NCBI RefSeq assembly: GCF_030441895.1
Contig: NZ_JARJAS010000018.1
Strand: one strand, 5' to 3'
Length of the DNA stretch: 64,000 nucleotides
Origin: Enterococcus_D entomosocium
GTDB taxonomy: Bacteria > Bacillota > Bacilli > Lactobacillales > Enterococcaceae
A model generated the notes under the pieces. The model worked only from the letters and a program-made list of their open reading frames with translations, was not told the DNA's origin and ran no database searches. Below are positions 24,581 to 33,173 of the stretch, piece by piece. How positions within the stretch are numbered: the stretch's first letter is position 1; every line of letters starts with the position of its first letter. A program made the position numbers and the translations under genes.

Positions 24581-26947
24581 TCAACGCAATGGTTTCCATT
24601 CCCACTCTTCGACTTCGGCGATATCATAGCCGTTTTCTCGAATAAAGTCATGGTGATACGCAACGGTGTCTGCCATTTTTTTGGCAAAGTCCGTTGCTTT
24701 TTCTCCATAGACCCATTCGGCGGCGTCTTTGGCTAAGTGGAAGCGATCCAATTCAGAAAGGATCCGCATATCAAACGGTGTCGTGATGTCGCCATTTTCT
24801 CGGTACCCATGAATATGAAGCTGTTGGTTGCGACGGCCAAAGAAGATGTCGCGAATCAGTCCTTCATACCCGTGGAAAGCAAGCACGATCGGTTTGTCTT
24901 TCGTAAAGTAGGCTTCGAATGCTTCATCGCTCAACCCACGAGGATCGACTTCTGGACGACGCAATTTCAATAGATCGACCACATTGATGAAGCGGACTTT
25001 CAACTCTGGGAAGGCTTCAATCAGCAAGGAAACAGCAGCTAATGCTTCCAAATTCGGTTCCGTCCCGGCAGCTGCGATCACGATGTCCGGTTCTTGTCCT
25101 TCATCTGTCGATGCCCAGTCGATGACTTTCAAGCCATCTTTGACAAGCACTTTCGCTTCATCCGCCGAATAAAACTGCGGACGTGGGTGTTTCGAAGAGA
25201 CCACTAGATTGATCTTTTCTTCAGAAGCGAGCGTTTCTGCCATGACAGCCATCAAGCTATTGGCATCGGCTGGCAAGTAGACCCGCACAAAGTCGGCTTT
25301 TTTCTCTGCAATATGGGTCATGATCCCTGGATCTTGGTGGGTGTACCCATTATGGTCTTGTTGGAAGACCGTTGATGAAGCGATCAAATTCAATGAGGGG
25401 TACGGGTTGCGCCAGTCAAGATCATGGGCTTTTCGTAACCATTTGAAGTGCTGCGTGATCATAGAATCAACGACTCTTAGGAATGACTCGTAGCTGGCAA
25501 AGAAGCCATGACGCCCCGTCAGCACATAGCCTTCCAAGAAGCCTTCTGCTTGATGTTCTGATAATTGTGAATCAATCACACGGCCCACTGAAGACAGCCA
25601 TTCATCATAATCAGGATGTTTTGGCTCCAACCATTGGCGGTCCGTGACTTCGAACACATGGTTCAACCGATTGGATTTGGCTTCATCTGGGCCAAAAATG
25701 CGGAAGTTGTCAGGATTTTCTTTGATGATGTCACGGGCAAATTTCCCAAAGACCATCATATCTTGGGCCGTCGTTTCCCCTGGTGTCTCAATCGCAATGG
25801 CATGTGCTTGCCAATCTGGCAAGCGTAGCGGTTGCGGATCGATCCCCCCGTTGGTGATTGGGTTGACAGCCATCCGTTGCTCCCCTTTTGGCGCCAATTC
25901 TTGAATCTCAGCGTTGATGCGGCCGTTTTCGTCAAAAAGCTCTTCTGGACGATAAGACTGCAGCCAATCCGTCAAAGCATCCACGTGTTCCATATGTTTC
26001 GCATTGACAGGGATCGGCACTTGGTGGGCACGGAAGCCCCCTTCAATCGGCTCGCCATCCCAGACTTTCGGTCCAGTCCACCCTTTTGGTGTGCGAACGA
26101 TTAAAACAGGCCAATGAGGCATAGCGGCTTCTTCCGCAGAACCTTTGCGGGCTTCTGCTTGGATCGCGTGGATCTGTTCGATGGCTTGATCCATCTTCTG
26201 TGCCAATTGCGGATGAACGGCTTCTGGATCGTCCCCTTCTACGAAATAAGGGGTCCAACCCATGCCTTCAAAATATTTCGTGAGATCTTGGTCACTTTTA
26301 CGAGCCAAAATCGTTGGATTGGCAATCTTGGCGCCATTCAAATGCAAGATAGGCAAAATTGCGCCATCATTGACTGGGTTGATAAAGGTATTTGAAAACC
26401 AGCTGCCCGCTAATGGTCCGGTTTCGGCTTCACCATCACCGACCACTACTGCTGCAATGACATCGGGATTGTCTAAAATAGCTCCGGTAGCGTGGGCGAT
26501 GGAATAGCCTAGCTCGCCGCCTTCATGGATCGAACCTGGCGTTTCAGGTGCCGCATGAGAAGCGATCCCACCTGGGAAAGAGAAGGTTTTGAATAGATGT
26601 TTCATCCCTACTTCGTCTTGGGTGGCTTTTGGATAGATCTCGCTGTAGCTGCCGTCTAAATAAGCATTCGCAACCATGACTTGTCCGCCATGGCCTGGTC
26701 CTTCGATATAAAACATGTTTAAGTCGTACTTATTGATGACGCGATTGAGATGGGTGTAAATAAAATTTTGTCCTGCGATCGTTCCCCAGTGACCAATTGG
26801 ATTCACTTTTAAATCTTTTTCTTCGATGGGGCGGCGCAATAAGGGATTGTCTTTCAAATAGATCTGACCAACGGAAAGGTAGTTGGCTGCTCGCCACCAA
26901 GCGTTCATTTTCTGATAATACTCTGGTGTATCGTAGGTTGTCTTCAT
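24581..26947 (-). CDS. xpkA: Xylulose-5-phosphate/fructose-6-phosphate phosphoketolase
   Basis: A 788-residue thiamine-diphosphate enzyme that splits xylulose-5-phosphate with phosphate into acetyl phosphate and glyceraldehyde-3-phosphate, the key step of pentose heterofermentation. Typical strings are GHWGTIAGQNFIYTHLNR, EGPGHGGQVMVANAYLDGSY and VGDGEAETGPLAGSW (the diphosphate/Mg motif near residue 180), plus FRIFGPDEAKSNRL near residue 430. The start at 26947 is supported by AAAGGAGG. An upstream part of 10 codons without a site is excluded. It lies next to the arabinose operon, which delivers xylulose-5-phosphate. Confidence 0.97.
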   Translation of the reverse strand: MKTTYDTPEYYQKMNAWWRAANYLSVGQIYLKDNPLLRRPIEEKDLKVNPIGHWGTIAGQNFIYTHLNRVINKYDLNMFYIEGPGHGGQVMVANAYLDGSYSEIYPKATQDEVGMKHLFKTFSFPGGIASHAAPETPGSIHEGGELGYSIAHATGAILDNPDVIAAVVVGDGEAETGPLAGSWFSNTFINPVNDGAILPILHLNGAKIANPTILARKSDQDLTKYFEGMGWTPYFVEGDDPEAVHPQLAQKMDQAIEQIHAIQAEARKGSAEEAAMPHWPVLIVRTPKGWTGPKVWDGEPIEGGFRAHQVPIPVNAKHMEHVDALTDWLQSYRPEELFDENGRINAEIQELAPKGEQRMAVNPITNGGIDPQPLRLPDWQAHAIAIETPGETTAQDMMVFGKFARDIIKENPDNFRIFGPDEAKSNRLNHVFEVTDRQWLEPKHPDYDEWLSSVGRVIDSQLSEHQAEGFLEGYVLTGRHGFFASYESFLRVVDSMITQHFKWLRKAHDLDWRNPYPSLNLIASSTVFQQDHNGYTHQDPGIMTHIAEKKADFVRVYLPADANSLMAVMAETLASEEKINLVVSSKHPRPQFYSADEAKVLVKDGLKVIDWASTDEGQEPDIVIAAAGTEPNLEALAAVSLLIEAFPELKVRFINVVDLLKLRRPEVDPRGLSDEAFEAYFTKDKPIVLAFHGYEGLIRDIFFGRRNQQLHIHGYRENGDITTPFDMRILSELDRFHLAKDAAEWVYGEKATDFAKKMADTVAYHHDFIRENGYDIAEVEEWEWKPLR

Positions 26948-26988
26948 TGTGCTCCTCCTTTTAGTCCATTGTTCCACTCTTACATAAA

Positions 26989-27041
26989 AGTCTATGCCCC
27001 CTATATTTAAAAGTCAATTTTGCTGATTGCTGGTGCTTTCA
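26989..27041 (-). promoter_or_regulatory. xpkA promoter with upstream cre-like site
   Basis: Reading leftward, TTGACT (27017-27012), 17 bases, TAGACT (26994-26989). A weak cre-like site TGAAAGCACCAGCA (27041-27028, 10-11 of 14 positions) lies directly upstream of the -35 element, a position more typical of CcpA activation than of repression. Confidence 0.55.
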
Positions 27042-27098
27042 AGGGTTTGCTTGCCCGCACTTTACAGCCAGAAGGCAAGAAAGCTTAAGAAAAACTCA

Positions 27099-27131
27099 AA
27101 GAAACCGCCGGCATCGCCAACGGTTCCTTTT
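27099..27131 (-). terminator. Terminator of the araRBDA operon
   Basis: GGAACCGTTGGC pairs with GCCGGCGGTTTC through some G-U pairs around a three-base loop, followed leftward by TTT. It lies about 12 bases after the araA stop. Confidence 0.7.
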
Positions 27132-27143
27132 GTGATTGGGTAC

Positions 27144-28568
27144 TTATTTGATCGTTACGTATTCTAATCCTACAAGTTTCGCCCATGTTTCGATCTGATC
27201 AGAATTTAGGACAAGTGAGACAACGGTGTGATGGCCACCGCCTGTTTCGATCCACTGTTTGACGCCATCGTGGAAGTTTGGTTTTGGCGTCCACATTACT
27301 CGTGCAACCGGTAGTTTTGGTGCTTCTTCAGTTGGCTCAAAGGCATCGACTTCATTGATCAATAATTTGTAGTGAGTGCCAAAGTCGGCCATCGAAACCA
27401 CGACACCTTCGCCGCCTTGGCCGTCAAACACGAGCCGGGCTGGGTCTTCACGATCCCCCATCGACAATGGCGAAACCACGATTTTTGGTTTGCTGGCTGC
27501 TAATACCGGATCGACTTCCATCATGTGGGATTGCAAGATGGCTTCTTTTCCTGGTGTCAGCTCATAGGTGTAGTCTTCCATAAAGCCAGTCGCTTTATTG
27601 TGAGCCATGATTTTCATCAAGCGGTCAATAGCGGCTGTTTTCCAGTCCCCTTCACCGGCAAACCCATAGCCTTCTGCCATCAAGCGTTGTACAGCTAAAC
27701 CAGGCAACTGCTGCATACCATACAAGTCTTCAAAGTTCGTGGTAAATGCCGTATAGCCGCCTGCTTCAAGGAAGCGGCGCAGACCGATTTCTTGTTTGGC
27801 TTGTGCTTTGACATGACGTGCCCACTCTTCTTTGTCGTAATCGCCATAATCGAAATCATACAGCTGGCTGTATTCTTCAAAGAGTGCATCGATTTCTTCG
27901 TCAGTCACCGCATCGACAACTTGTACCAAATCGCCGATCCCAAAATAATCAACGGTCCAACCAAATTGGATCTGTGCTTCGACTTTGTCGCCTTCCGTCA
28001 CCCCAACGTTACGCATGTTGTCGCCAAAACGAGCGACTTTAATTTGGAAGCTTTCATTGTAGCCGACTGCCACGTCCATCCAAGCTGCAATTTCTTTTTG
28101 GATGGCTTCATTTTTCCAATAACCGACAACGATTTTGTTTTGCTTTTTCAAACGGGCATTGATAAATCCGTATTCTCGGTCACCATGAGCCGCTTGGTTC
28201 AAGTTCATAAAGTCCATATCGATGGTTTCCCATGGAATTTGTTCATTGTATTGAGTGGCAAGGTGCAGCAATGGTTTTTGTAATAATTTCGTGCCGCGAA
28301 TCCACATTTTTGCTGGTGAGAAGGTGTGCATCCAGGTGATCACCCCAGCGACTTCATCCCGATAGTTGACTTCTTTCATGATTTTCGTAATCGTATCGGC
28401 AGTAACAGCGAGTTCTTGTAAAACAACTGGATAAGGCAGCTTTGAGCTGTCATTTAAGCTTTTGACCATTTCTTCTGCATGATCCCGTACTTCTTGTAAT
28501 GCTTCTTCTCCATATAAGTGCTGTGATCCTACGACGAACCAAAATTCTTTTTTCCCGATTTCTAACAT
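27144..28568 (-). CDS. araA: L-arabinose isomerase
   Basis: A 474-residue enzyme, the standard length, that converts L-arabinose to L-ribulose. It begins EFWFVVGSQHLYGEE, the family hallmark, and has metal-ligand regions around GEGDWKT (Glu near 307) and MEDYTYEL (Glu near 332), with His at HHTVVS near 448. The start at 28568 is preferred because AAGGAG is eight bases upstream; an extension of 17 codons would overlap araD. Last gene of the leftward araR-araB-araD-araA operon. Confidence 0.98.
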   Translation of the reverse strand: MLEIGKKEFWFVVGSQHLYGEEALQEVRDHAEEMVKSLNDSSKLPYPVVLQELAVTADTITKIMKEVNYRDEVAGVITWMHTFSPAKMWIRGTKLLQKPLLHLATQYNEQIPWETIDMDFMNLNQAAHGDREYGFINARLKKQNKIVVGYWKNEAIQKEIAAWMDVAVGYNESFQIKVARFGDNMRNVGVTEGDKVEAQIQFGWTVDYFGIGDLVQVVDAVTDEEIDALFEEYSQLYDFDYGDYDKEEWARHVKAQAKQEIGLRRFLEAGGYTAFTTNFEDLYGMQQLPGLAVQRLMAEGYGFAGEGDWKTAAIDRLMKIMAHNKATGFMEDYTYELTPGKEAILQSHMMEVDPVLAASKPKIVVSPLSMGDREDPARLVFDGQGGEGVVVSMADFGTHYKLLINEVDAFEPTEEAPKLPVARVMWTPKPNFHDGVKQWIETGGGHHTVVSLVLNSDQIETWAKLVGLEYVTIK

Positions 28569-28587
28569 TCTACTTGCTCCTTTTTCG

Positions 28588-29283
28588 TTATTTTTGCCCG
28601 TAATAGGCATTTTCTCCATGTTTGCGTAAATAATGTTTGTCTAAGACCCGCTGCGGCAATTCGGGTGCGTAACTGTTGAGCTGGCGCGTGATAAAATTCA
28701 TCTTAGCGACTTCTTCTAAGACAACTGCGTTCATCACCGCCGCATCCGCCGTTTTGCCCCAGGTAAACGGTCCATGACCGTGAAGCAAGACACCAGGAAT
28801 TTCTTCTGGCGTGATGCCGCGTTCCTTAAAGGTTTCGACGATCACCTGTCCTGTTTGTGCTTCATAGCCTTCATCGATCTCGGCTTGCGTCAAAAAGCGG
28901 GCACAGGGGACTGCTCCATAAAACGTATCGGCATGGGTCGTGCCCATCGCTGGCAGATCGAGTCCTGCCTGAGCCCAGCTCGTCGCCCAAGTAGAATGGG
29001 TATGGACGATCCCACCAATTTCTGGAAATGCTTTGTATAAAACGGCATGCGTCGGCGTATCGGAGGAAGGATTTTTTGCTCCTTCCACTACGTTGCCCTC
29101 AAAATCACAAACCACCATATCACTGGCTTGCATGGTTTCATAGTCAACACCGCTAGGTTTGATGACAAACAACTGCTGTTGGCGATCCACTGCTGACACA
29201 TTGCCCCAGGTGTATTTGATCAATCCTTGCTTCGGCAATGTCAAATTGGCCTGAAAGACTTCTTCTTTTAATCCTTCTAACAC
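28588..29283 (-). CDS. araD: L-ribulose-5-phosphate 4-epimerase
   Basis: A 231-residue class II aldolase-fold enzyme that interconverts L-ribulose-5-phosphate and D-xylulose-5-phosphate. Recognisable motifs are GNVSAVDR (residues 27-34), the phosphate-binding KPSGVDY and the zinc ligands in HTHSTWATSWAQ (near residues 95-97) plus LLHGHGPFTWG near residue 170. It is 20 bases upstream of araA and 19 bases downstream of araB. The product feeds the phosphoketolase encoded next to the operon. Confidence 0.97.
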   Translation of the reverse strand: MLEGLKEEVFQANLTLPKQGLIKYTWGNVSAVDRQQQLFVIKPSGVDYETMQASDMVVCDFEGNVVEGAKNPSSDTPTHAVLYKAFPEIGGIVHTHSTWATSWAQAGLDLPAMGTTHADTFYGAVPCARFLTQAEIDEGYEAQTGQVIVETFKERGITPEEIPGVLLHGHGPFTWGKTADAAVMNAVVLEEVAKMNFITRQLNSYAPELPQRVLDKHYLRKHGENAYYGQK

Positions 29284-29302
29284 AAAATCCCCTTCTTTCT
29301 TT

Positions 29303-30898
29303 TTAAATCAACGCATCGATTGCCGCTTGCTCGATCGGCAACCCTGCTTGGTAACGTTGGGTAAAGACGGTGAACCCCTGAATGTCGGCGTCCGTTGGGG
29401 CTAACGTCACGCCGTGGTCATTTTTAAACACTTGATCTGCTAAAAATGCGGCCAAGGATTGTTCTGGCTTGTGGCGGCGAAGGTATGCTGCTAAAAGGGC
29501 GATCCCCCAGGCGCCGCCTTCACCAGCCGTTTCCATGACCGTAACTGGGGCTTCAATGACAGCTGCCAAGACACGCTGGGCAACTTCTGGCGTCTTGAAG
29601 ATCCCCCCGTGGCCAACGATTCGATCAATGGCGACGTCTTCGGCTTCCAGAATCTTCATCCCGATCTTCATCGCACCAAAGGCACTAAACAGATGTAAGC
29701 GCATGAAATTTGCTAAAGTAAAAGAACTCTCTGGCGATCGGACGAAAAGCGGTCGTCCTTCAGGGATCTTGGTGATATTTTCACCAGAATAATAGCCATA
29801 AGAGAGCATCCCACCACAGTCTGAATCCCCTTTCAATGCTTCGTTGAACAAGGTCGCAAACAATTCTTCCGTGGAGAGTTTCATTCCAGCTGCGTCGGCA
29901 AATTCGCGGAAAAGTTTGACCCAGGCATTGATCTCCGAGGTACAGTTATTCGTATGGACCATCCCCACCAAATCACCAGAAGGCGTCGTGACCAAATCGA
30001 TCTCTGGATACACTTGCGTTAAGGGTTCTTCTAAAACGATCATGGCAAAAGCCGACGTCCCGGCTGAAACATTCCCGCTTCGCTGAGCCACACTATTCGT
30101 GGCAACCATGCCAGTACCCGCATCGCCTTCTGGCGGACATAACGGGGTGCCGGCTTGCAAGGTACCGGTTGGGTCGAGTTTTCTTGCGCCTTCTACCGTC
30201 AATGTGCCGGCTGGTTCGCCTGCTGTCAACACTTGTGGCAAAAGGTCTTTGATCTGCCAAGGATACCCCAGACTGCTGATTTGTGCATCAAATTGCTGCA
30301 GCATATTCGCATCATAGTTTTTTGTCGTACTGTCGATTGGGAACATCCCTGATGCATCGCCGATTCCGATAACTTTTTCCCCTGTCAGCTGCCAATGGAC
30401 ATAGCCGGCTAAGGTAGTGAAAAAAGCAACCTCTGGGACGTGGGCTTCTTGATTCAAAATCGCTTGATACAAATGCGCGATACTCCAACGCTGCGGGATG
30501 TTGTATTGGAACAATGCCGTCAAGGCTTTTTCTGCTTCTTCCGTAATCGCATTGCGCCATGTCCGAAAAGGGACCAACAGCGTGCCTTGCTGATCAAAAG
30601 CCATATAGCCGTGCATCATTGCAGAAAAACCGATACTGCCGATCGTCGTCAAAGGTACCTCAAATTGCTGCTGGATATTGTGCGCCAACTCTTGGTAGCT
30701 GGCTTGCAGTCCTTGCCAAACCGCTTCTAGCGAGTAGGTCCAAATCCCTTGCTCCAATTGATTTTCCCATTCAAAACTGCCGGAAGCGATCGTCTGAAAC
30801 TGTTCATCGATCAAGACGGCTTTGATCCGTGTCGAGCCTAGCTCGATCCCAAGAGACGTGCGCCCGTCAATAATTGCTTGCCTTACTTGTTGCGTCAT
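29303..30898 (-). CDS. araB: Ribulokinase (FGGY family)
   Basis: A 531-residue sugar kinase that phosphorylates L-ribulose. The N-terminal phosphate-binding loop GIELGSTRIKAVLID (residues 17-31) and the second-half motif VGHGGIFKTPEVAQ (near 435-450) with the following AGEGGAWGIALL match the FGGY family. Length and context, between araR and araD, support ribulokinase over xylulokinase. The ATG has AAGGAGAG upstream and follows the araR stop by four bases, so it is translated from the same message as its regulator. Confidence 0.95.
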   Translation of the reverse strand: MTQQVRQAIIDGRTSLGIELGSTRIKAVLIDEQFQTIASGSFEWENQLEQGIWTYSLEAVWQGLQASYQELAHNIQQQFEVPLTTIGSIGFSAMMHGYMAFDQQGTLLVPFRTWRNAITEEAEKALTALFQYNIPQRWSIAHLYQAILNQEAHVPEVAFFTTLAGYVHWQLTGEKVIGIGDASGMFPIDSTTKNYDANMLQQFDAQISSLGYPWQIKDLLPQVLTAGEPAGTLTVEGARKLDPTGTLQAGTPLCPPEGDAGTGMVATNSVAQRSGNVSAGTSAFAMIVLEEPLTQVYPEIDLVTTPSGDLVGMVHTNNCTSEINAWVKLFREFADAAGMKLSTEELFATLFNEALKGDSDCGGMLSYGYYSGENITKIPEGRPLFVRSPESSFTLANFMRLHLFSAFGAMKIGMKILEAEDVAIDRIVGHGGIFKTPEVAQRVLAAVIEAPVTVMETAGEGGAWGIALLAAYLRRHKPEQSLAAFLADQVFKNDHGVTLAPTDADIQGFTVFTQRYQAGLPIEQAAIDALI

Positions 30899-30902
30899 CT
30901 TC

Positions 30903-31976
30903 TTACTCTCCTTTTTGGTTATTGACTGAACCGCGAACGATCAGCTCTGGTTCAAAATAAAAGTGTTGTGCTTCTGTTGCCTTACCTGTAGTGATCCATT
31001 GTGCTGCCAATTCCCCCATCGCTTCTTTCGGGTGAGTCAGTGTGGTGATCGTCGGTGTGGACAAGGTGCTAAGGGGCGAGTCATCGTTTCCTACGATCGA
31101 AAAATCAGTAGGAACGTTCTTCCCAGCAGCCGTCAATGCTTGAATCAAACGATGCGCGATCTCATCGTTGTAACAAACGATGCCTGTGACTTGATTATCG
31201 GCAGCCGTCAAGCGCTGGATCGCTTGTTCAATAACGGCTTCTTTCGTCTCCGTCGTATACGTCAAGACGTCTTCTGCTGCAAACGTCCGCTTGGCTTGGG
31301 TCAACGCTTTGACAAACCCTTTCATCCGATATTTCCCTTGTAAGTCATCGATTTTCGTGATCATCATCAACTGCTGATGCTGTTGTTCTAATAGATAATT
31401 GGTTGCTAAAAAACCAGAACGTGTATCGTTGACACAAATATGCGGCAAGTCTAGTTCTTCGTAATAGGCATTGATCATGACGAGAGGAATCCCAGCTTCT
31501 TGGAGTGCGACATAATAGGCAAGATTCGGGTTGTACTGGCTGCTCTTAGTTGGTTCAACGATCAACCCGTCTACCCCTTGATCCATCATTTGCTGCAAGC
31601 ACGCTCTTTCTTGCTCATGGTCATTGTTGGTTGAGCCTAAAAGCAGTGAGTAGCCTTGCTCCCGCAATGTCTGCTCCACGCCACGCATGATCGATGGGAA
31701 AATATAATCAGACAAATAGGTCATGATGATCCCAATCGTTTTGCGGTTTTTATGATTGACAGTCTCAGGTTTTGAAACGTAGGTACCTGAGCCCCGTTCT
31801 TTTCTTAAATAACCTTCATTGACCAAAACAGCGATCGCTTGGCGCACCGTGTGGCGGCTATAATGAAATTCTTCCTGTAAGGTTGCTTCTGAAGGGATCG
31901 CATCGCCTTCTTGATAGGTGCTTAAGCGGATCTTTTCTCTTAAGATATCCGCTAGTTGTTCGTACTTATTCGCCAT
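30903..31976 (-). CDS. araR: Arabinose operon repressor AraR (GntR-type DNA-binding, LacI-type ligand domain)
   Basis: A 357-residue chimeric repressor. Residues 5-70 form a GntR winged helix (PSEATLQEEFHYSRHTVRQAI), and residues 85-350 a periplasmic-binding-like sugar domain (TIGIIMTYLSDYIFPSI, GVDGLIVEPT, GIVCYNDEIA, SIVGNDDS). This combination and length equal AraR of B. subtilis, which binds L-arabinose. I choose the ATG at 31976 by homology of MANKYEQLADILREKI; the binding site there is weak, and earlier ATGs remain possible. It is the first gene of its own operon and likely represses it, and perhaps the arabinan genes. Confidence 0.95.
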   Translation of the reverse strand: MANKYEQLADILREKIRLSTYQEGDAIPSEATLQEEFHYSRHTVRQAIAVLVNEGYLRKERGSGTYVSKPETVNHKNRKTIGIIMTYLSDYIFPSIMRGVEQTLREQGYSLLLGSTNNDHEQERACLQQMMDQGVDGLIVEPTKSSQYNPNLAYYVALQEAGIPLVMINAYYEELDLPHICVNDTRSGFLATNYLLEQQHQQLMMITKIDDLQGKYRMKGFVKALTQAKRTFAAEDVLTYTTETKEAVIEQAIQRLTAADNQVTGIVCYNDEIAHRLIQALTAAGKNVPTDFSIVGNDDSPLSTLSTPTITTLTHPKEAMGELAAQWITTGKATEAQHFYFEPELIVRGSVNNQKGE

Positions 31977-32011
31977 TTTCATCCCATCTTTCAAAAGTTG
32001 TCTGTACATCT

Positions 32012-32040
32012 AAGATACCAAGAAACCGCTTCCTTGTCAA
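32012..32040 (-). promoter_or_regulatory. araR operon promoter with cre in the spacer
   Basis: Reading leftward, TTGACA (32040-32035), 17 bases, TATCTT (32017-32012). The spacer is AGGAAGCGGTTTCT (32034-32021) plus three bases, matching 11 of 14 cre positions with a perfect core. CcpA bound there would exclude RNA polymerase. A loose AraR-like box GATGTACAGACAACTT follows at about 32011-31996. Confidence 0.75.
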
Positions 32041-32192
32041 TTGCTGCTATACTAATTTTTCTGAAAAAGTAATAGAGAAAAAATTCCAAACGATCATTCA
32101 CCTATATTTTACTCATAATAAAAATAAATAAGATTAAATTTGTTGTATAATTGAATAAATAGTTAGTTATTTCTATGAAGGAGGCAAACACT

Positions 32193-33014
32193 TTGACGAG
32201 AAATATGAATGAAAATCGTGAGGCGCCAATCATTCTTTATTCAAAAAAATATCGAGAGAATCGCAAACACGAGGCTAGTTGTCGCTGGTTTATTACCAGT
32301 AAAGGTGTTTTGATAAACCATACCCATCCAAAAATCCCAGATGAAAAGATTCCCATGGCAAAAATTGCCGATGTGGAATTACATATAGGCAAAGGTCTCT
32401 TAGTGGACTACCTCCGCCTGCAGGTACCAGGTGATCCTCATCTGCTTTATTTCACCAATCGAATCGATGCCCAAAAAGCCTATGAATTTTTAACGGATCA
32501 TTTGGCAGCACTTGGCGGACAATCAGCCAAAAGTTACGTGGATGAAGAGGCTGGTAAAATCAAATTACTGTCTTATCATTATCGTGATGCTTGGATCATC
32601 GCAGAAGATACCCTCACGATCATCGACTACAAAAAGAAAGAAAAGCAGGTTTTGCAGATTCCCCAGATCACCAGTGTCAGTCTGAAAGAAGTTGCCGAAT
32701 CTGGTCTTTGGAAAGGCAATGGCTTCTTGGAACTGTATATTGGCGGCGGGGCAATCAGAGAAACCCATTCTCGCAGAAGGACGGAACCAAACCACTCCCT
32801 TTGCTTTGCCGAAAAAGACCTGCTGATTGCTCGGATCATACAGCGCTATCTCACTAACTTCCCCCGTGAGCATGCGATGCTGCCCCCGCGACCAACTGTA
32901 AACACGACGGAACAGGTCATTGCTGAACTTCGCGAACTGAAAATGTTGGTCGACGAAGGAATTCTGACTGAAGAAGAATTTGCGTTGAAGAAAAAAAAAC
33001 TATTAGGATTATAG
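32193..33014 (+). CDS. Tandem bacterial PH-like domain protein with C-terminal SHOCT domain
   Basis: A 273-residue soluble protein. Two PH-like beta repeats can be seen (roughly residues 15-100 and 110-200), each with strands ending in a helix (AQKAYEFLTDHLA and DLLIARIIQRYL). The last 30 residues, AELRELKMLVDEGILTEEEF and the K-rich end, are a SHOCT domain. The start is read as TTG at 32193, since AAGGAGG lies eight bases before it; the in-frame ATG at 32175 overlaps that site. A TATAAT at 32146-32151 serves as -10. Function unknown; divergent to araR but not clearly linked to arabinose. Confidence 0.75.
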   Translation: MTRNMNENREAPIILYSKKYRENRKHEASCRWFITSKGVLINHTHPKIPDEKIPMAKIADVELHIGKGLLVDYLRLQVPGDPHLLYFTNRIDAQKAYEFLTDHLAALGGQSAKSYVDEEAGKIKLLSYHYRDAWIIAEDTLTIIDYKKKEKQVLQIPQITSVSLKEVAESGLWKGNGFLELYIGGGAIRETHSRRRTEPNHSLCFAEKDLLIARIIQRYLTNFPREHAMLPPRPTVNTTEQVIAELRELKMLVDEGILTEEEFALKKKKLLGL

Positions 33015-33037
33015 AAGCAATCGCTTCGGGGAAAAAC

Positions 33038-33091
33038 CAGCCCTCCTGCCATGCGAAGGCAGAGATTTCGGTGAAGGGCTGTGCTTTTTTT
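33038..33091 (+). terminator. Terminator after the PH-SHOCT gene
   Basis: CAGCCCT (33038-33044) pairs with AGGGCTG (33075-33081) around a nested stem CTGCC/GGCAG, followed by seven T. Confidence 0.85.
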
Positions 33092-33102
33092 CTGGGAAAA
33101 TT

Positions 33103-33132
33103 TTGAACGGTTTTTTTAGAACATGCTATACT
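33103..33132 (+). promoter_or_regulatory. Promoter of the PucR-like regulator
   Basis: TTGAAC (33103-33108), 18 bases and TATACT (33127-33132) with the extended -10 TGC in front. Confidence 0.65.
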
Positions 33133-33173
33133 AAATGAAGAATACGTAGAGTATCTCAAAGGAGGTCTTTCTC

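Noticed and set aside
27792..28283. 163-codon open frame antisense to araA
   Set aside because: It lies fully inside araA, has no ribosome binding site or recognisable domain, and reflects codon bias of the real gene.
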